This document shows, in pieces, positions 50,444 through 59,653 of a stretch of DNA of 64,000 nt (within the stretch, counting starts at the first letter, position 1; every line of letters begins with the position of its first letter). The notes beneath the pieces were generated by a model. It did no database searches. It had not been told where the DNA came from and saw only the letters and a list, made by a program, of their open reading frames with translations. A program made the position numbers and the translations under genes. The DNA comes from JAVBMV01 sp031552145 (GTDB lineage: Bacteria; Myxococcota; Myxococcia; Myxococcales; UBA5297): assembly GCA_031552145.1 (NCBI GenBank), contig JAVBMV010000001.1:186001-250000 (forward strand), given 5' to 3'.

Positions 50444-51376
50444 ATGACGACGAAGGCAATTGCCATACATGAGTTGCGAAGACAATTTGTGTCCGGTGTC
50501 AGGGTTGCAAAGAAAAAACAAGCGCTCGACGGACTTTCTCTCGAAGTCGAAGAGGGAGAGGTGTTCGGCTTCCTGGGGCCCAATGGGGCTGGCAAAAGTA
50601 CGACAATAAAAATCCTCGTCTCTCTGTTGCGGCAGGACTCTGGCGAGGCGCTGATTTTTGGAAACGATCCGAGAAAATGTCAGTCGCGTCGCACGCTCGG
50701 TTTTCTCCCGGAGTCTCCCTCGTTTTACGACAATTTGACAGGGCTGGAGTTTGTCTCCTTTTGTGGGAAACTATCGGGACTTTCGGGCAAGGATCTCCGG
50801 CGTCGTGCGGAGGAGATGCTCGAAAGAGTAGGCTTGACGAGTGCCATGGATGTCCTAATCAGAGGGTATTCAAAGGGCATGAATCAGCGCCTTGGGATAG
50901 CGCAGGCCCTGATACACAATCCGCGTTTGATAGTGCTGGATGAGCCTATGAGCGGACTTGACCCGATCGGTCGTGGCGAGATACGGAGAATTATTCGCCA
51001 ACTCAAGGCGGAAGGAATAACCATATTCTTCTCCACGCACATTATCCCAGATGTGGAGACGATTTGCGATCGGGTAGGGGTCGTGTCTCAGGGGCGGTTG
51101 GTTCGAGTCGGGACTGTGCAGGAGTTGCTGGATTTAGATTCATCGAAGGCCATTGACGTTACGGTAGAGGGGGGCACGTGCGCAATTGACCTGGAAGGAG
51201 TTGTGCGCGTCGAAACCTACGCGGGTCGTGCAAGGTACCTGGCGCGAGGAGGCGATGCTCTTCAGGAACTTATCCAGGTGCTGCCAAGGATTGGCGGCAA
51301 ATTGATTTCTGTCGTACCACAGCGGCGATCTCTGGAAGACCTTGTCGTAGAGCTGCTTTCGAAGGAGGGTGCATGA
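50444..51376 (+). CDS. pilH: PilH-like ABC transporter ATP-binding protein
   Basis: The 310-residue ATPase has Walker A GPNGAGKSTT (45-54), a degenerate signature YSKGMNQRLGIAQAL, Walker B LIVLDEPMSGLDP and switch FFSTHII. In Myxococcus PilH is the ATPase of the PilGHI system. The ATG at 50444, after GCGAGG, is preferred over the 93-base overlap with pilG that a start at 50351 would need. Its stop overlaps pilI by four bases. Codon usage is AT-rich for this window. Confidence 0.85.
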   Translation: MTTKAIAIHELRRQFVSGVRVAKKKQALDGLSLEVEEGEVFGFLGPNGAGKSTTIKILVSLLRQDSGEALIFGNDPRKCQSRRTLGFLPESPSFYDNLTGLEFVSFCGKLSGLSGKDLRRRAEEMLERVGLTSAMDVLIRGYSKGMNQRLGIAQALIHNPRLIVLDEPMSGLDPIGRGEIRRIIRQLKAEGITIFFSTHIIPDVETICDRVGVVSQGRLVRVGTVQELLDLDSSKAIDVTVEGGTCAIDLEGVVRVETYAGRARYLARGGDALQELIQVLPRIGGKLISVVPQRRSLEDLVVELLSKEGA

Positions 51377-52149
51377 GTCACTATGTGAGACTGATGCTCG
51401 TTGTCGCGTCACAAACTTTCCGCGATGCGCGCCGAAACAAGATATTTTACGCCACATTTGCCTTTGCGTTGCTCGTCGTAGCGAACGCGACGCTGTTTAC
51501 GGAAGTGACGATCACAGAACTTGACAGGATTCTCGTCGATGCGGGGTTCGCGGTAATCAGTGTGTTTGCGCTGCTCCTGACGGTCTTTGTTGGAGTTGGA
51601 ATAATAAATCGAGAGATCGACAGGAAAAGCAGCTATGTTGTCGTCTCTAGATCGTTGCCTCGTTCCGCATATATCGTTGGAAAATATCTCGGCTTGTTGG
51701 CGATCGTTTGGTTTGCGACCGCCGTGCTGTTGCTGGTGTTTGTGGCGGTAATGGTGGCCTATAAAGCGCCGGTGAGCGCGACCCTTCTGTGGGCATATAT
51801 GGGGCTGTTGGGGGAGACTGCCGTCGTGGGCGCATTCGCCGTTCTCTGCTCGTGTGTTGCGAGTTCTGTCGTCTCGGCGTTCGCTTCGGGCGTGATGCTT
51901 GTAGGAGGGCACCTCGTAGAGAATATGCACGCTTGGACATCGAGAGGCGCCGCGTCGGCACTCTCGCGCACGCTTGGCAATGTGGTGTACTACACGCTTC
52001 CCAATCTTGAACGGCTCAGCTTCAAAACTGAGCTGACCTACCAGTTGCCAGTGTATGGACTCGCCCCTGCTCTGCTCTACGCGATGACGTATGTGGCGTT
52101 CTTTATGGCCATCGCGGTGGTCGCCTTTTCTCGGCGAGATTTTAGATAG
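51373..52149 (+). CDS. pilI: PilI-like ABC-2 permease
   Basis: The 258-residue product has six membrane helices and an N-terminal cytoplasmic helix (ASQTFRDARRNKIFYATF) as in ABC-2 permeases; VGVGIINREIDRKSSYVVVSR is the usual soluble segment. It pairs with PilH. The ATGA start/stop overlap with pilH indicates coupling. In Myxococcus pilD follows pilI; here pilM follows, so pilD must be elsewhere. Confidence 0.82.
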   Translation: MSHYVRLMLVVASQTFRDARRNKIFYATFAFALLVVANATLFTEVTITELDRILVDAGFAVISVFALLLTVFVGVGIINREIDRKSSYVVVSRSLPRSAYIVGKYLGLLAIVWFATAVLLLVFVAVMVAYKAPVSATLLWAYMGLLGETAVVGAFAVLCSCVASSVVSAFASGVMLVGGHLVENMHAWTSRGAASALSRTLGNVVYYTLPNLERLSFKTELTYQLPVYGLAPALLYAMTYVAFFMAIAVVAFSRRDFR

Positions 52150-52196
52150 ACGCCTGCTCTCTGTGCAGCCAGCCAGCCGGGCCGCGGCGAGTTTGC

Positions 52197-52212
52197 GGGC
52201 AGTTTTCTTGCG
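52197..52212 (+). promoter_or_regulatory. Possible sigma-54 promoter of pilMNOPQ
   Basis: The sequence GGGCAGT-N4-TTGCG has GG-N10-GC spacing and the GGCA and TTGC cores. It lies in the 137-base gap between pilI and pilM, about 75 bases before the pilM ATG. It is weaker than the pilA site and could be chance in GC-rich DNA. Confidence 0.4.
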
Positions 52213-52286
52213 GCCTTCTCAGGCCATGCTAGGCTCGACACCCTGTACTAGAGCGGTAGTGTAGAGAGCCGCTTCGGAGGATGTCA

Positions 52287-53360
52287 ATGGCCAAGGCCAA
52301 GCTAGCGCTAGGACTGGATATCGGGTCGAGCGCAATCAAGATCGCGCAGCTCAAGACAGTACGGCGGAGAGGCGCCGACGTACATCAGCTTCAGGCTCTC
52401 GGCTCGAAGGTCCTTCCGCCCGAGGCGATCGTCGACGGGGCGATCATGAACTCCACGGCAGTGGTTCAGGCCATCCAGGAGCTGGTTGCCGAGCTCCGAG
52501 TCAAGCATAGCGAGGCGGCCATCAGCCTCTCCGGCCATTCGGTCATCGTCAAGAAGATCTCGATGCCCAGAATGTCGCAGACGGAGCTCGATGACGCTAT
52601 TCAAGCTGAGGCCGAGCAGCACATCCCCTTCGAGATCAAAGATGTCAACCTCGATAGCTTCCTGCTCCCCAGCGCCGATGAACGCTCCGCCCAGATGGAT
52701 GTTCTGCTGGTCGCGGCCAAGAAGGAGCTCATCAACGACTATACTTCGGTGGTGATGGAGGCGGGCCTGCGTCCCGTTGTTGTCGATGTCGACGCCTTTG
52801 CAGTGCAGAACTGCTTTGAGGCGAACTATGGTTTGCCTGTCGACGAAACCATTGTGTTGGTCAACACCGGCGCGGCGGGATCCAGCATCAATGTATTGAC
52901 GCGTGGCGCCACTAGTCTTTCTCGAGACATAGCAATCGGCGGAAACCATTTTACCGACGAACTCCAGAAGGAGCTCAATATCGCTTACGACGAGGCGGAA
53001 GCGCTGAAAATTGGCGGCACCACAACGGATAGCGACGCTGTCGTGCCCCATGAGGTGGAGCGTGTACTTGGCTCCGTTGCAGAGCAAATGACGGGCGAAA
53101 TACAGCGGTCGCTTGACTACTTCCTCTCTACTTCGGCCGAGGGACAGATCTCTCGGATCTATCTCTCTGGTGGTAGTGCTCGTATTCCGGCGCTCTTCAA
53201 GGTGCTCGAGCAGAGGACGGGGATCCCGGTAGAGGTGGTGAACCCCTTCAAGAAGATTGAGGTCGACAACAGGAAGTTCGATCCGGCCTTCATCATGGAG
53301 GTCGCGCCCATTGCTGCGGTTGCTGTCGGGCTCGGGCTCAGGCGGGTTGGAGACAAGTAG
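52287..53360 (+). CDS. pilM: Type IV pilus assembly protein PilM
   Basis: The 357-residue actin-fold protein has LGLDIGSSAIKIAQLK at the N-terminus, EAEQHIPFEIKDVNLD, LVNTGAAGSSINVL and the late IYLSGGSARIPALF and PVEVVNPF. It binds the cytoplasmic tail of PilN and links it to the motor. The ATG at 52287 is preferred because GGAGG lies six bases upstream; the ATG two codons earlier abuts it. It begins the pilMNOPQ run. Confidence 0.93.
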   Translation: MAKAKLALGLDIGSSAIKIAQLKTVRRRGADVHQLQALGSKVLPPEAIVDGAIMNSTAVVQAIQELVAELRVKHSEAAISLSGHSVIVKKISMPRMSQTELDDAIQAEAEQHIPFEIKDVNLDSFLLPSADERSAQMDVLLVAAKKELINDYTSVVMEAGLRPVVVDVDAFAVQNCFEANYGLPVDETIVLVNTGAAGSSINVLTRGATSLSRDIAIGGNHFTDELQKELNIAYDEAEALKIGGTTTDSDAVVPHEVERVLGSVAEQMTGEIQRSLDYFLSTSAEGQISRIYLSGGSARIPALFKVLEQRTGIPVEVVNPFKKIEVDNRKFDPAFIMEVAPIAAVAVGLGLRRVGDK

Positions 53361-53406
53361 GCTTGGCGAAACCGGCTCCTGCCGTGACGTGAGAGGATGA
53401 ACCTCG

Positions 53407-54081
53407 ATGATTCGAATCAACTTGTTGCCCACCCGGGCGCGACAGAAGGCCGATGCGGGAATGAAGATGTTGCTGCTCTTCGTTATCCTGCTGGCGGGCG
53501 TCGGTTTCGCGAATTACATGTGGTATGCCGACAAGCGAATAGTTGCCGATGCGCTAGGCACGCAGATTGAACGAGCCAAGAAAGACATTCAGGATCTCGA
53601 CAAGGTGATTGCCGAGGTGAAGGATATCAATGCAGAGCAGAAGGTGGTCCAGGAGAAGCTCGACGCGATCGAGAAGTTGCGCAAGGGGAGGCTGGGCCCG
53701 GTGAAACTGCTCGATGCCATGGATCGGGCGAAGCCGCTGGGCGTCTGGCTGCGTCAGATCGCCGAGAAGAAGGATGAGTACCTCATTGAGGCGAGTGGAC
53801 TCTCCAACGACGATGTCGCCGAATATATGAGCGCGCTATCCGCCATGGTTTGGACGCCGGAGGGGATTGGACGACAACTTGATCTCTCGGCCGGCCCCGA
53901 TGCGCGCTCTCGTGTTCAGTTCAACCGAGGGACCGAGATGCTAGGCGTGAAAGAGTATGATCCCAAGGAGGTCGCCCCCTTCTTCTCGAGCGTTGTTCTG
54001 AAAAAGTCTTCGCAAAGAAAGGACAAAGAAAACTCTGTCGTTGAGTTCTCTCTGGCCTTGAAGGGCGACAGTAAGATCTAG
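53407..54081 (+). CDS. pilN: Type IV pilus assembly protein PilN
   Basis: The 224-residue product starts MIRINLLPTRARQ, the classic INLLP motif that binds PilM, has one membrane helix (about 19-38), and a periplasmic part with a coiled coil (AKKDIQDLDKVIAEVKDIN) and a ferredoxin-like end. It forms the inner-membrane alignment complex with PilO. It lies 46 bases after pilM. Confidence 0.93.
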   Translation: MIRINLLPTRARQKADAGMKMLLLFVILLAGVGFANYMWYADKRIVADALGTQIERAKKDIQDLDKVIAEVKDINAEQKVVQEKLDAIEKLRKGRLGPVKLLDAMDRAKPLGVWLRQIAEKKDEYLIEASGLSNDDVAEYMSALSAMVWTPEGIGRQLDLSAGPDARSRVQFNRGTEMLGVKEYDPKEVAPFFSSVVLKKSSQRKDKENSVVEFSLALKGDSKI

Positions 54082-54096
54082 ACGGGTGGCCATGTC

Positions 54097-54720
54097 ATGA
54101 AAACACTGATTGAAAACTTCAACAGAGTGCCGGTTGGGACGAGGATCTTGGCGCTCGCCATTGTCGCGGCGCTCATCACGGGCCTCAACTGGTATTTTGT
54201 GATTGATGTCGTCGACAAAGAGATCGCCACCAAGCAGGCCTCGCTGGCGAAGCTGAATGGCGAGCTGGTCGAGAAGAAGAAGATTGCCGACAATATCAAC
54301 CAGCTCAAGAAGGAGAAGGAGCTGCTGGAGCGTAAGTTCGCCGAGGCGCTCACTGAAATGCCGGCGGAGCTGAAGCTCGACGAGCTGCTTAGGCAGCTGA
54401 GCGATATCGGCAGGAAGAGTGGCTTGCAGATTCTGAACCTCGAGCCGGGCAAGGCAAAGGTCGAAGGCTTCTATGCTTCTGTACCGATCAAGATGCAGGT
54501 GACGGGCAACTTCCATGAGACAGTGGTTTTCTTCGAGAGCGTCGCGAAGCTGCGCCGTATCGTGAATATCGGAGAGTTCTCCTTCGGTTCCCCCGCAAAG
54601 AAGTCGGAGAAGGTGGTGTTGACCACCTCCTTCCTCGCGACGACTTATCAGTTCGTGCCACGGAACCAAGCAGACTCAAAGACGGCGAAGAAGCCGGGCC
54701 AGAAGAGTGCCAGCAAGTAG
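54097..54720 (+). CDS. pilO: Type IV pilus assembly protein PilO
   Basis: The 207-residue product has a membrane helix (about 18-36), a Lys/Glu-rich coiled coil (EKKKIADNINQLKKEKELLE) and a periplasmic ferredoxin-like domain with DELLRQLSDIGRKSGLQIL, typical of PilO. It pairs with PilN. It follows pilN by 15 bases. The C-terminus is a short basic tail. Confidence 0.92.
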   Translation: MKTLIENFNRVPVGTRILALAIVAALITGLNWYFVIDVVDKEIATKQASLAKLNGELVEKKKIADNINQLKKEKELLERKFAEALTEMPAELKLDELLRQLSDIGRKSGLQILNLEPGKAKVEGFYASVPIKMQVTGNFHETVVFFESVAKLRRIVNIGEFSFGSPAKKSEKVVLTTSFLATTYQFVPRNQADSKTAKKPGQKSASK

Positions 54721-54736
54721 GGAGCGAGGCTGCAAA

Positions 54737-55321
54737 ATGAGACTACGAACTATTCACATCGCGTTGGCTATGCTCCTTGTCGCCGGGTGTCAGGAAGGGC
54801 CAAAGGCGAACACGCCAACGACGCCCAAGACGGCGGCCCCTGCGCCAAAGAAGGCGCCCGAGAGCGCTAAGCAGGAGACGGCGAAGGGCGTAGCGCCATC
54901 GGAGGCCTTGCCCTATGAGTATACCTATTCGCCCGTTGGACGTCGCGATCCTTTCCGCTCGATAGTCGACGATGTCGCGCGTGCCAACGCGGAGAACACG
55001 TCGCGCCCGGAATGCGGGCAGCTCTGTAAATGGGATCTGGAGCAGCTCAGGCTCGTGGCCGTGATCAGTGGCATTTCCAACTCCGTCGCCATGCTCGAGT
55101 CGCCCGATGGGCGGGGGCACATCGTGCGGCGAGGCACCTATGTAGGCAAGCGTTCGGGCAGAGTCAGTCAGATCCGTTCCGACGAGCTCGTGGTAACGGA
55201 GATCTTCAAGGATCAGATGGGAACCCCTCATGTGAACCCCATTGTCATCCGCCTGCCCGTCGACAAGGGTGAGACCGAACTCGAAGAGGAAAACTTGCTT
55301 CGCTCGGAGGTTGCGCAATGA
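54737..55321 (+). CDS. pilP: Type IV pilus lipoprotein PilP
   Basis: The 194-residue lipoprotein has a signal ending LLVAGC (Cys 18), a Pro/Ala/Lys-rich linker of about 45 residues, and the PilP beta domain YSPVGRRDPFRSIVDD to VRRGTYVGKRSGRVSQI. It connects the PilN-PilO complex to the N-terminal part of PilQ. The ATG at 54737 is preferred, as the in-frame start at 54707 lies within pilO. Its stop overlaps pilQ (ATGA). Confidence 0.93.
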   Translation: MRLRTIHIALAMLLVAGCQEGPKANTPTTPKTAAPAPKKAPESAKQETAKGVAPSEALPYEYTYSPVGRRDPFRSIVDDVARANAENTSRPECGQLCKWDLEQLRLVAVISGISNSVAMLESPDGRGHIVRRGTYVGKRSGRVSQIRSDELVVTEIFKDQMGTPHVNPIVIRLPVDKGETELEEENLLRSEVAQ

Positions 55322-57711
55322 TGGCGAACTGGAAGAGGGAAGCGGCGACGCGCAATGCTGTGGGAGGAGAGGCGGGCATGATGATGTTGATTCGGTTTGC
55401 TGCGATGGGCTTGATTCTGGCGGGAGGCTCGGTGGCCCGCGCGCAAAGTGGAGTCGAAAACCCAATCGAGGTTCCGGCGGTGGTCGCGGAAGCAGAGACT
55501 GCCGTCGCGCCCGTGCCTGCCTCGACAGAGGAGGCTCCGACACTCTATGCCAAGTCAGTACGGAGCCCCGCGCGCACGGTGAAGCGCGCGGCGCTGAGCG
55601 AGGAGGGGGGCGTCGTGGCCGTCCAATTCACGGGCGATGGCGACTTCGGCGACGTGGAGATCCTGCGGCTGAAGAACCCTGCCCGCTTGGTCGTTGACCT
55701 CCGCGGCGTCGAGAGCGCCCCCAAGGCGGCAGTGAAGGGCTCGCAGCAGGCGGGCATCCGCGAGGTACGGTTTGGGCGGCACGAGGGGAAGGTGCGCGCG
55801 GTCCTAGATGTGGCCGATGAGCTCCTGGCCCAGCGCTACGAACTGGTGCGCTCCAAGAACGGGCTGCGAGTGGAGCTTGGGCAAGTGGCCAAGGCATCGC
55901 CCACGGCCAAGAGTGAGAGCAAGGTGGCACAGGCCACCCTTTCGGCCAAGGGCGTCCCAGCCAAGAGCGCCGCGCTCATCAAGGATGTCCTCTTTCATGG
56001 AGATGTCGACAAGGGCACTATCTCCATTGCCGTGGAGAAGGTCTCCTTCGAGACAGAGCGCCCCGACTCCCGGACAGCGATGTTGACGCTGCGCGGCGCC
56101 AAGCTCCCGGCGGAGCTGGAGCGCAGTCTCGACACCGCCGCCTTCAACGCGCCGGTGAAGATGGTCAGCTCCTTTGTGGCCCCGGGTGGCGAAGAGGCCG
56201 TGAAGGTCGTCGCCTCCATCGACGGAGAGGTGAGCGATCAGGTCACTTATAAGAAGGGGCGCCTCGTTTGGTCCTTTACTTCGAAGAGCGCTGGAAGCAT
56301 CGCCGAGCAGGAGCTGGTGCTCGACGGGCGGACGCTCCTCGGCGAGGGCGCGCAGGCCTTTACGCAGGCGGCCGCCGAGCAGGCCGATGGCTTTGGGCAG
56401 TCCCGCAGACCCAAGTATGTTGGGCGCCGAATCTCCTTCGAGTTCAAGGATATCGACATCCACAACCTGCTGCGGGTTATCGCCGACATCTCCAAGAAGA
56501 ATGTCATTATCGATGGAGATGTGAAGGGGAAGGTCACTCTGCGGCTGCGCAACGTCCCCTGGGATCAGGCCCTGGATGTGATCCTCAAGACCAAGAAGCT
56601 GGCCAAGGAGGAGATGGGCAACATCATTCGAATCCTGCCGCTAGATGCCTACGAAACGGAGCAGCGCGCCATCGCCGCCGCCATCGAGGCCAAGTCCAAG
56701 TCCGATCCGCTCCAGGTGCGATTGGTGCCCGTCAACTATGCCACCGCGAAGGATATTGAGGCACAGATTAAGGCCTCTCTCAGTCCGCGCGGCAGTGTTA
56801 CGGTCGATACACGCAGCAACACCCTCATCGTCACCGACATTGCCCCCGCCCTCAGCAGGGTGGAGGGGATGGTGAGGCGGCTCGATACCCAGACGCCGCA
56901 GATCCTCATCGAGGCGCGTATCGTCGAGGCGAACACCGACTTCTCGCGCAGCTTCGGCATCCAGTGGGGCGGTAATATGGGGATGAGCAGCGCTACTGGC
57001 AACGCGACAGGCTTGCAGTTCCCAAGCTCCGTCCAGATGGCGGGTGGTGTCCCCACCCAGGGTGTCGTGGCCGGCACCTCCGCCACGCCGAACTACGCGG
57101 TCAGCCTCCCGGCCGCTGTGGGCGATGGCGCGGGCGGCGCCCTGGGCTTCATGTTTGGTTCGGCGAGCGGGGCCGTGGCACTTAATCTGCGAATCAGCGC
57201 TGCCGAGCAGAGCGGAAAGGCCAAGACCATCAGCGCGCCCCGGGTAACTACGCTGGACAACATGACTGCGACCATTTCGCAGGGCGTCTCCATCCCCTAT
57301 AGCCAGACCTCCGCCAACGGAACCAACACTACCTTCGTCGAGGCGAAACTGGAACTCAAGGTTACGCCGCATGTTACCGCGGATGGCAGCGTGATGATGA
57401 ACATCAACGCCACCAACAACCAGGCCGACCCTACCTTCACTGGCGCCAACGGTCAGCCCGGTATCTCCAAGAAAGAGGCGAAGACCGATGTGTTGGTGAA
57501 GGATGGCGATACGACGGTCATCGGCGGGATCTATACCCGCACCCAGTCCACGACCCAGGCGGGCATCCCGCTCCTCTCCAAGATTCCTGTGTTGGGCTGG
57601 CTCTTCAAGAATCACTCCGAGAAGGACGTTCGCACCGAGTTGCTCGTCTTCATCACTCCGAGGATCGTCAACCGAGAGCTGATGACCGTGGCGGCGGGCG
57701 AGGTCTATTGA
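55318..57711 (+). CDS. pilQ: Type IV pilus secretin PilQ
   Basis: The 797-residue secretin has two AMIN-like beta domains (about 95-190 and 220-325), an STN domain from about 366 (FEFKDIDIHNLLRVIADISKK), a secretin N1 repeat (LVPVNYATAKDIEAQIK), and a secretin channel domain with VPY-type gate residues (SIPYSQTS) and the C-terminal IPVLGWLFKN and ELLVFITPRIV. It forms the outer-membrane pore for the pilus. The first ATG (55318) has GGAGG at good distance; the signal peptide core begins at residue 21, so ATG 55378 is also possible. Confidence 0.95.
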   Translation: MMANWKREAATRNAVGGEAGMMMLIRFAAMGLILAGGSVARAQSGVENPIEVPAVVAEAETAVAPVPASTEEAPTLYAKSVRSPARTVKRAALSEEGGVVAVQFTGDGDFGDVEILRLKNPARLVVDLRGVESAPKAAVKGSQQAGIREVRFGRHEGKVRAVLDVADELLAQRYELVRSKNGLRVELGQVAKASPTAKSESKVAQATLSAKGVPAKSAALIKDVLFHGDVDKGTISIAVEKVSFETERPDSRTAMLTLRGAKLPAELERSLDTAAFNAPVKMVSSFVAPGGEEAVKVVASIDGEVSDQVTYKKGRLVWSFTSKSAGSIAEQELVLDGRTLLGEGAQAFTQAAAEQADGFGQSRRPKYVGRRISFEFKDIDIHNLLRVIADISKKNVIIDGDVKGKVTLRLRNVPWDQALDVILKTKKLAKEEMGNIIRILPLDAYETEQRAIAAAIEAKSKSDPLQVRLVPVNYATAKDIEAQIKASLSPRGSVTVDTRSNTLIVTDIAPALSRVEGMVRRLDTQTPQILIEARIVEANTDFSRSFGIQWGGNMGMSSATGNATGLQFPSSVQMAGGVPTQGVVAGTSATPNYAVSLPAAVGDGAGGALGFMFGSASGAVALNLRISAAEQSGKAKTISAPRVTTLDNMTATISQGVSIPYSQTSANGTNTTFVEAKLELKVTPHVTADGSVMMNINATNNQADPTFTGANGQPGISKKEAKTDVLVKDGDTTVIGGIYTRTQSTTQAGIPLLSKIPVLGWLFKNHSEKDVRTELLVFITPRIVNRELMTVAAGEVY

Positions 57712-57752
57712 GGGGCGCCGGAAGGCTCGAGAGAACCGTTAGGAGCAATGCA

Positions 57753-58412
57753 ATGAAGAAGAACATTACAGGTTTCGTTCTGCTGGCGTTCATGGGTGGT
57801 CTCGCGGGCTGCGCCGTTGAGGATGAGGGCTCGGTCTACATCGCGAAGATGATGGCGGGCGCCATCAGCGACAAATGCGTCGTGACGAAGAAGGACGAAA
57901 TCCTTAGCTCGGGGACGGCCTACGTCTCTGGTATGAGCGGTGCCTATTTGGCGGCCTTCTATATCCAGAGCAATATGGCGAATCTCGAGCGTAAGGAGAC
58001 GGGTGACACGCCTTCCTATAACGACTTTATCATGGACTCTGTTGTCTTTTCGTACACGTCGCCCGGTTTTACGCTCGACAACGTGCGTGTTCTCAACAGC
58101 GGTGTCATCACCCCGAGTGGTGCGCTCTTTGGCGCCTTCAATCTGCTGGCGCCCCAGGTGTTGGAGGCGCTCGCGAACTATAGCGCTACCGAGGGCGCAC
58201 AGAACCCAGTCACCGTTCTCGTTGGCATCAAGGTCGAGGGGAAGTTCCGAAGCGGAAAGGCCTATACCGCGCCCGAGTACTACTTCCCGCTCGAGGTCTT
58301 TACGAATCTCACCTGCGAGCCTCCCGCCATCTTCGGCCCGTCTAAGGATGCGCCCTGCGGCAATCCGCAAGATGGACACGTTGAGTGTGCGGCCCCGGCG
58401 GCTACCCCGTAA
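57753..58412 (+). CDS. Lipoprotein of unknown function downstream of pilQ
   Basis: The 219-residue product has a lipoprotein signal ending GGLAGC (Cys 20). The mature part is beta-rich with several Tyr/Phe-ended strands (TAYVSGMSGAYLAAFY, DSVVFSYTSPGFTLDNV, PEYYFPLEVFTNLTC) and four Cys. AGGAG lies seven bases before the ATG. It follows pilQ by 41 bases and ends at a terminator, so it is likely part of the pil transcript. A pilotin-like role for PilQ is speculation. Confidence 0.7.
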   Translation: MKKNITGFVLLAFMGGLAGCAVEDEGSVYIAKMMAGAISDKCVVTKKDEILSSGTAYVSGMSGAYLAAFYIQSNMANLERKETGDTPSYNDFIMDSVVFSYTSPGFTLDNVRVLNSGVITPSGALFGAFNLLAPQVLEALANYSATEGAQNPVTVLVGIKVEGKFRSGKAYTAPEYYFPLEVFTNLTCEPPAIFGPSKDAPCGNPQDGHVECAAPAATP

Positions 58413-58450
58413 CGCCTACTTGCTGTTCTGTGGGCGTCGATGCCCGTCCC

Positions 58451-58476
58451 AAAAGCCCGGTTCATGCCGGGCTTTT
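58451..58476. terminator. Bidirectional rho-independent terminator
   Basis: AAAAGCCCGG-TTCATG-CCGGGCTTTT is a perfect 10-bp stem with A- and T-runs on both sides, so it can end the plus-strand pil transcript and the minus-strand TPR gene. Confidence 0.9.
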
Positions 58477-58496
58477 GCGTTCCAGCGTCCATCGGC

Positions 58497-59381
58497 TCAC
58501 TGCAGCTGCTCGCCCCCCTCTGCCTCGGCGCCCGGGCCGCCCGCTCCTCCCTTCGCCCTCCGCGCGCCACTTCCCCGGCGCGCGTCGAGCGCGGCGGCCA
58601 GGGGCCCTAGGTCGGGCTCCTCGTCGAGCCATTCCATGACGCGCTTGCGGTCCAGCCTGAGCGCTTCTGCCAGCCGCCTGCGCGCCTCTGGCCGACGCCG
58701 CGAGATGGCGCAGAGGGCGGCCCAGTGCAGGTTCAGCAGCGCTCTGTCCACCTCCAGGGCGTCGGCGCGCTGAAAGGCCCGCTCCGCCTCGGCGTGGAAG
58801 CCTTGCTTCGTGTAGCAGATGCCCAGGTTGAGCCAGGCCTCTCCCTCTTCCTTCGAGAGCCGCACCACCTCGCGCAGCTGTGGGATCGCGCGCTGATACT
58901 CTCCCTCCGCCATGTGCACCGCTGCCAGCTGGTGGCGGGGCAGGGGCTCCTTGGGGTCGTTCCGGATGGCGCTCTGTAGCTCCCGCTTTGCCTGCTCCAA
59001 CTCTCCGCTGTCCGCCAGCGCCACGGCGTAGCTGACCCGCGCCTCGGTGTTCTCGGGCTCCAGCTCCAGGCTCTTCTGGAACTGCGCCTTCGCTAGATCG
59101 GCGCCGCGCGACGCGAGGAAACAGGCGAGGTTGTAATGGGCGGTGGCGTCGTCGGGCTCCAGCTCGATCGCCGCGAGGTACTCGCCCAGCGCCTCGCGCA
59201 GCTGGTTCTTGGCCGAATAGACCGTCGCCAAGTTGTCGTGAGGGTGGGAGCTGGCGGGGTCGAGCTCGATGGCCCGCTTGAACTCGCGCGCCGCCTCGTC
59301 GAGCCAGCCGCGGTTCGCCAGCTCTATCCCCCTCGAGTTGTGCCTGTCGGAGAGGGCGATGGTGTCCTTCGTCGTTGCCAT
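58497..59381 (-). CDS. TPR-repeat protein
   Basis: The 294-residue product starts at ATG 59381 with GGAAGG nearby. From about residue 13 it is built of six or seven tetratricopeptide repeats (for example NSRGIELANRGWLDEAAREF and AHYNLACFLASRGADLAKAQ). No signal peptide is seen. The C-terminal tail is Gly/Ala/Arg-rich. TPR proteins are protein-interaction scaffolds; the partner is unknown. The open frame upstream to 59756 looks non-coding. Confidence 0.8.
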   Translation of the reverse strand: MATTKDTIALSDRHNSRGIELANRGWLDEAAREFKRAIELDPASSHPHDNLATVYSAKNQLREALGEYLAAIELEPDDATAHYNLACFLASRGADLAKAQFQKSLELEPENTEARVSYAVALADSGELEQAKRELQSAIRNDPKEPLPRHQLAAVHMAEGEYQRAIPQLREVVRLSKEEGEAWLNLGICYTKQGFHAEAERAFQRADALEVDRALLNLHWAALCAISRRRPEARRRLAEALRLDRKRVMEWLDEEPDLGPLAAALDARRGSGARRAKGGAGGPGAEAEGGEQLQ

Positions 59382-59552
59382 GAGCGCGCCACCTTCCGGG
59401 CCCAGGAAAAGCTGACCACCACCGCCCCGGATGGGTGGCGTCGTCCGGTGGCTCGCGCTCTTGGCAGCAGGGCGAGCTATGTCCCTTTCTAAGAACGGGG
59501 ATGGGACGCCGCCATGGGGTCTGAATGCTCTGCGCTGCCGCGCGCCACCCAG

Positions 59553-59582
59553 TTGGCGCGGCGCATTCTTTCTCTCTATTCT
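59553..59582 (+). promoter_or_regulatory. Possible promoter of the DsbA-like gene
   Basis: TTGGCG (59553-59558) and TATTCT (59577-59582) with an 18-base spacer lie about 70 bases before the ATG at 59654, inside a 272-base divergent region that otherwise shows nothing recognisable. Confidence 0.35.
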
Positions 59583-59653
59583 GCGGGGGTTCTCGCCGCG
59601 GCGCGGGCCGTGGCACCCCCCGAGGAAAACCGAGGGATTGAAAGGAGCGCGCG

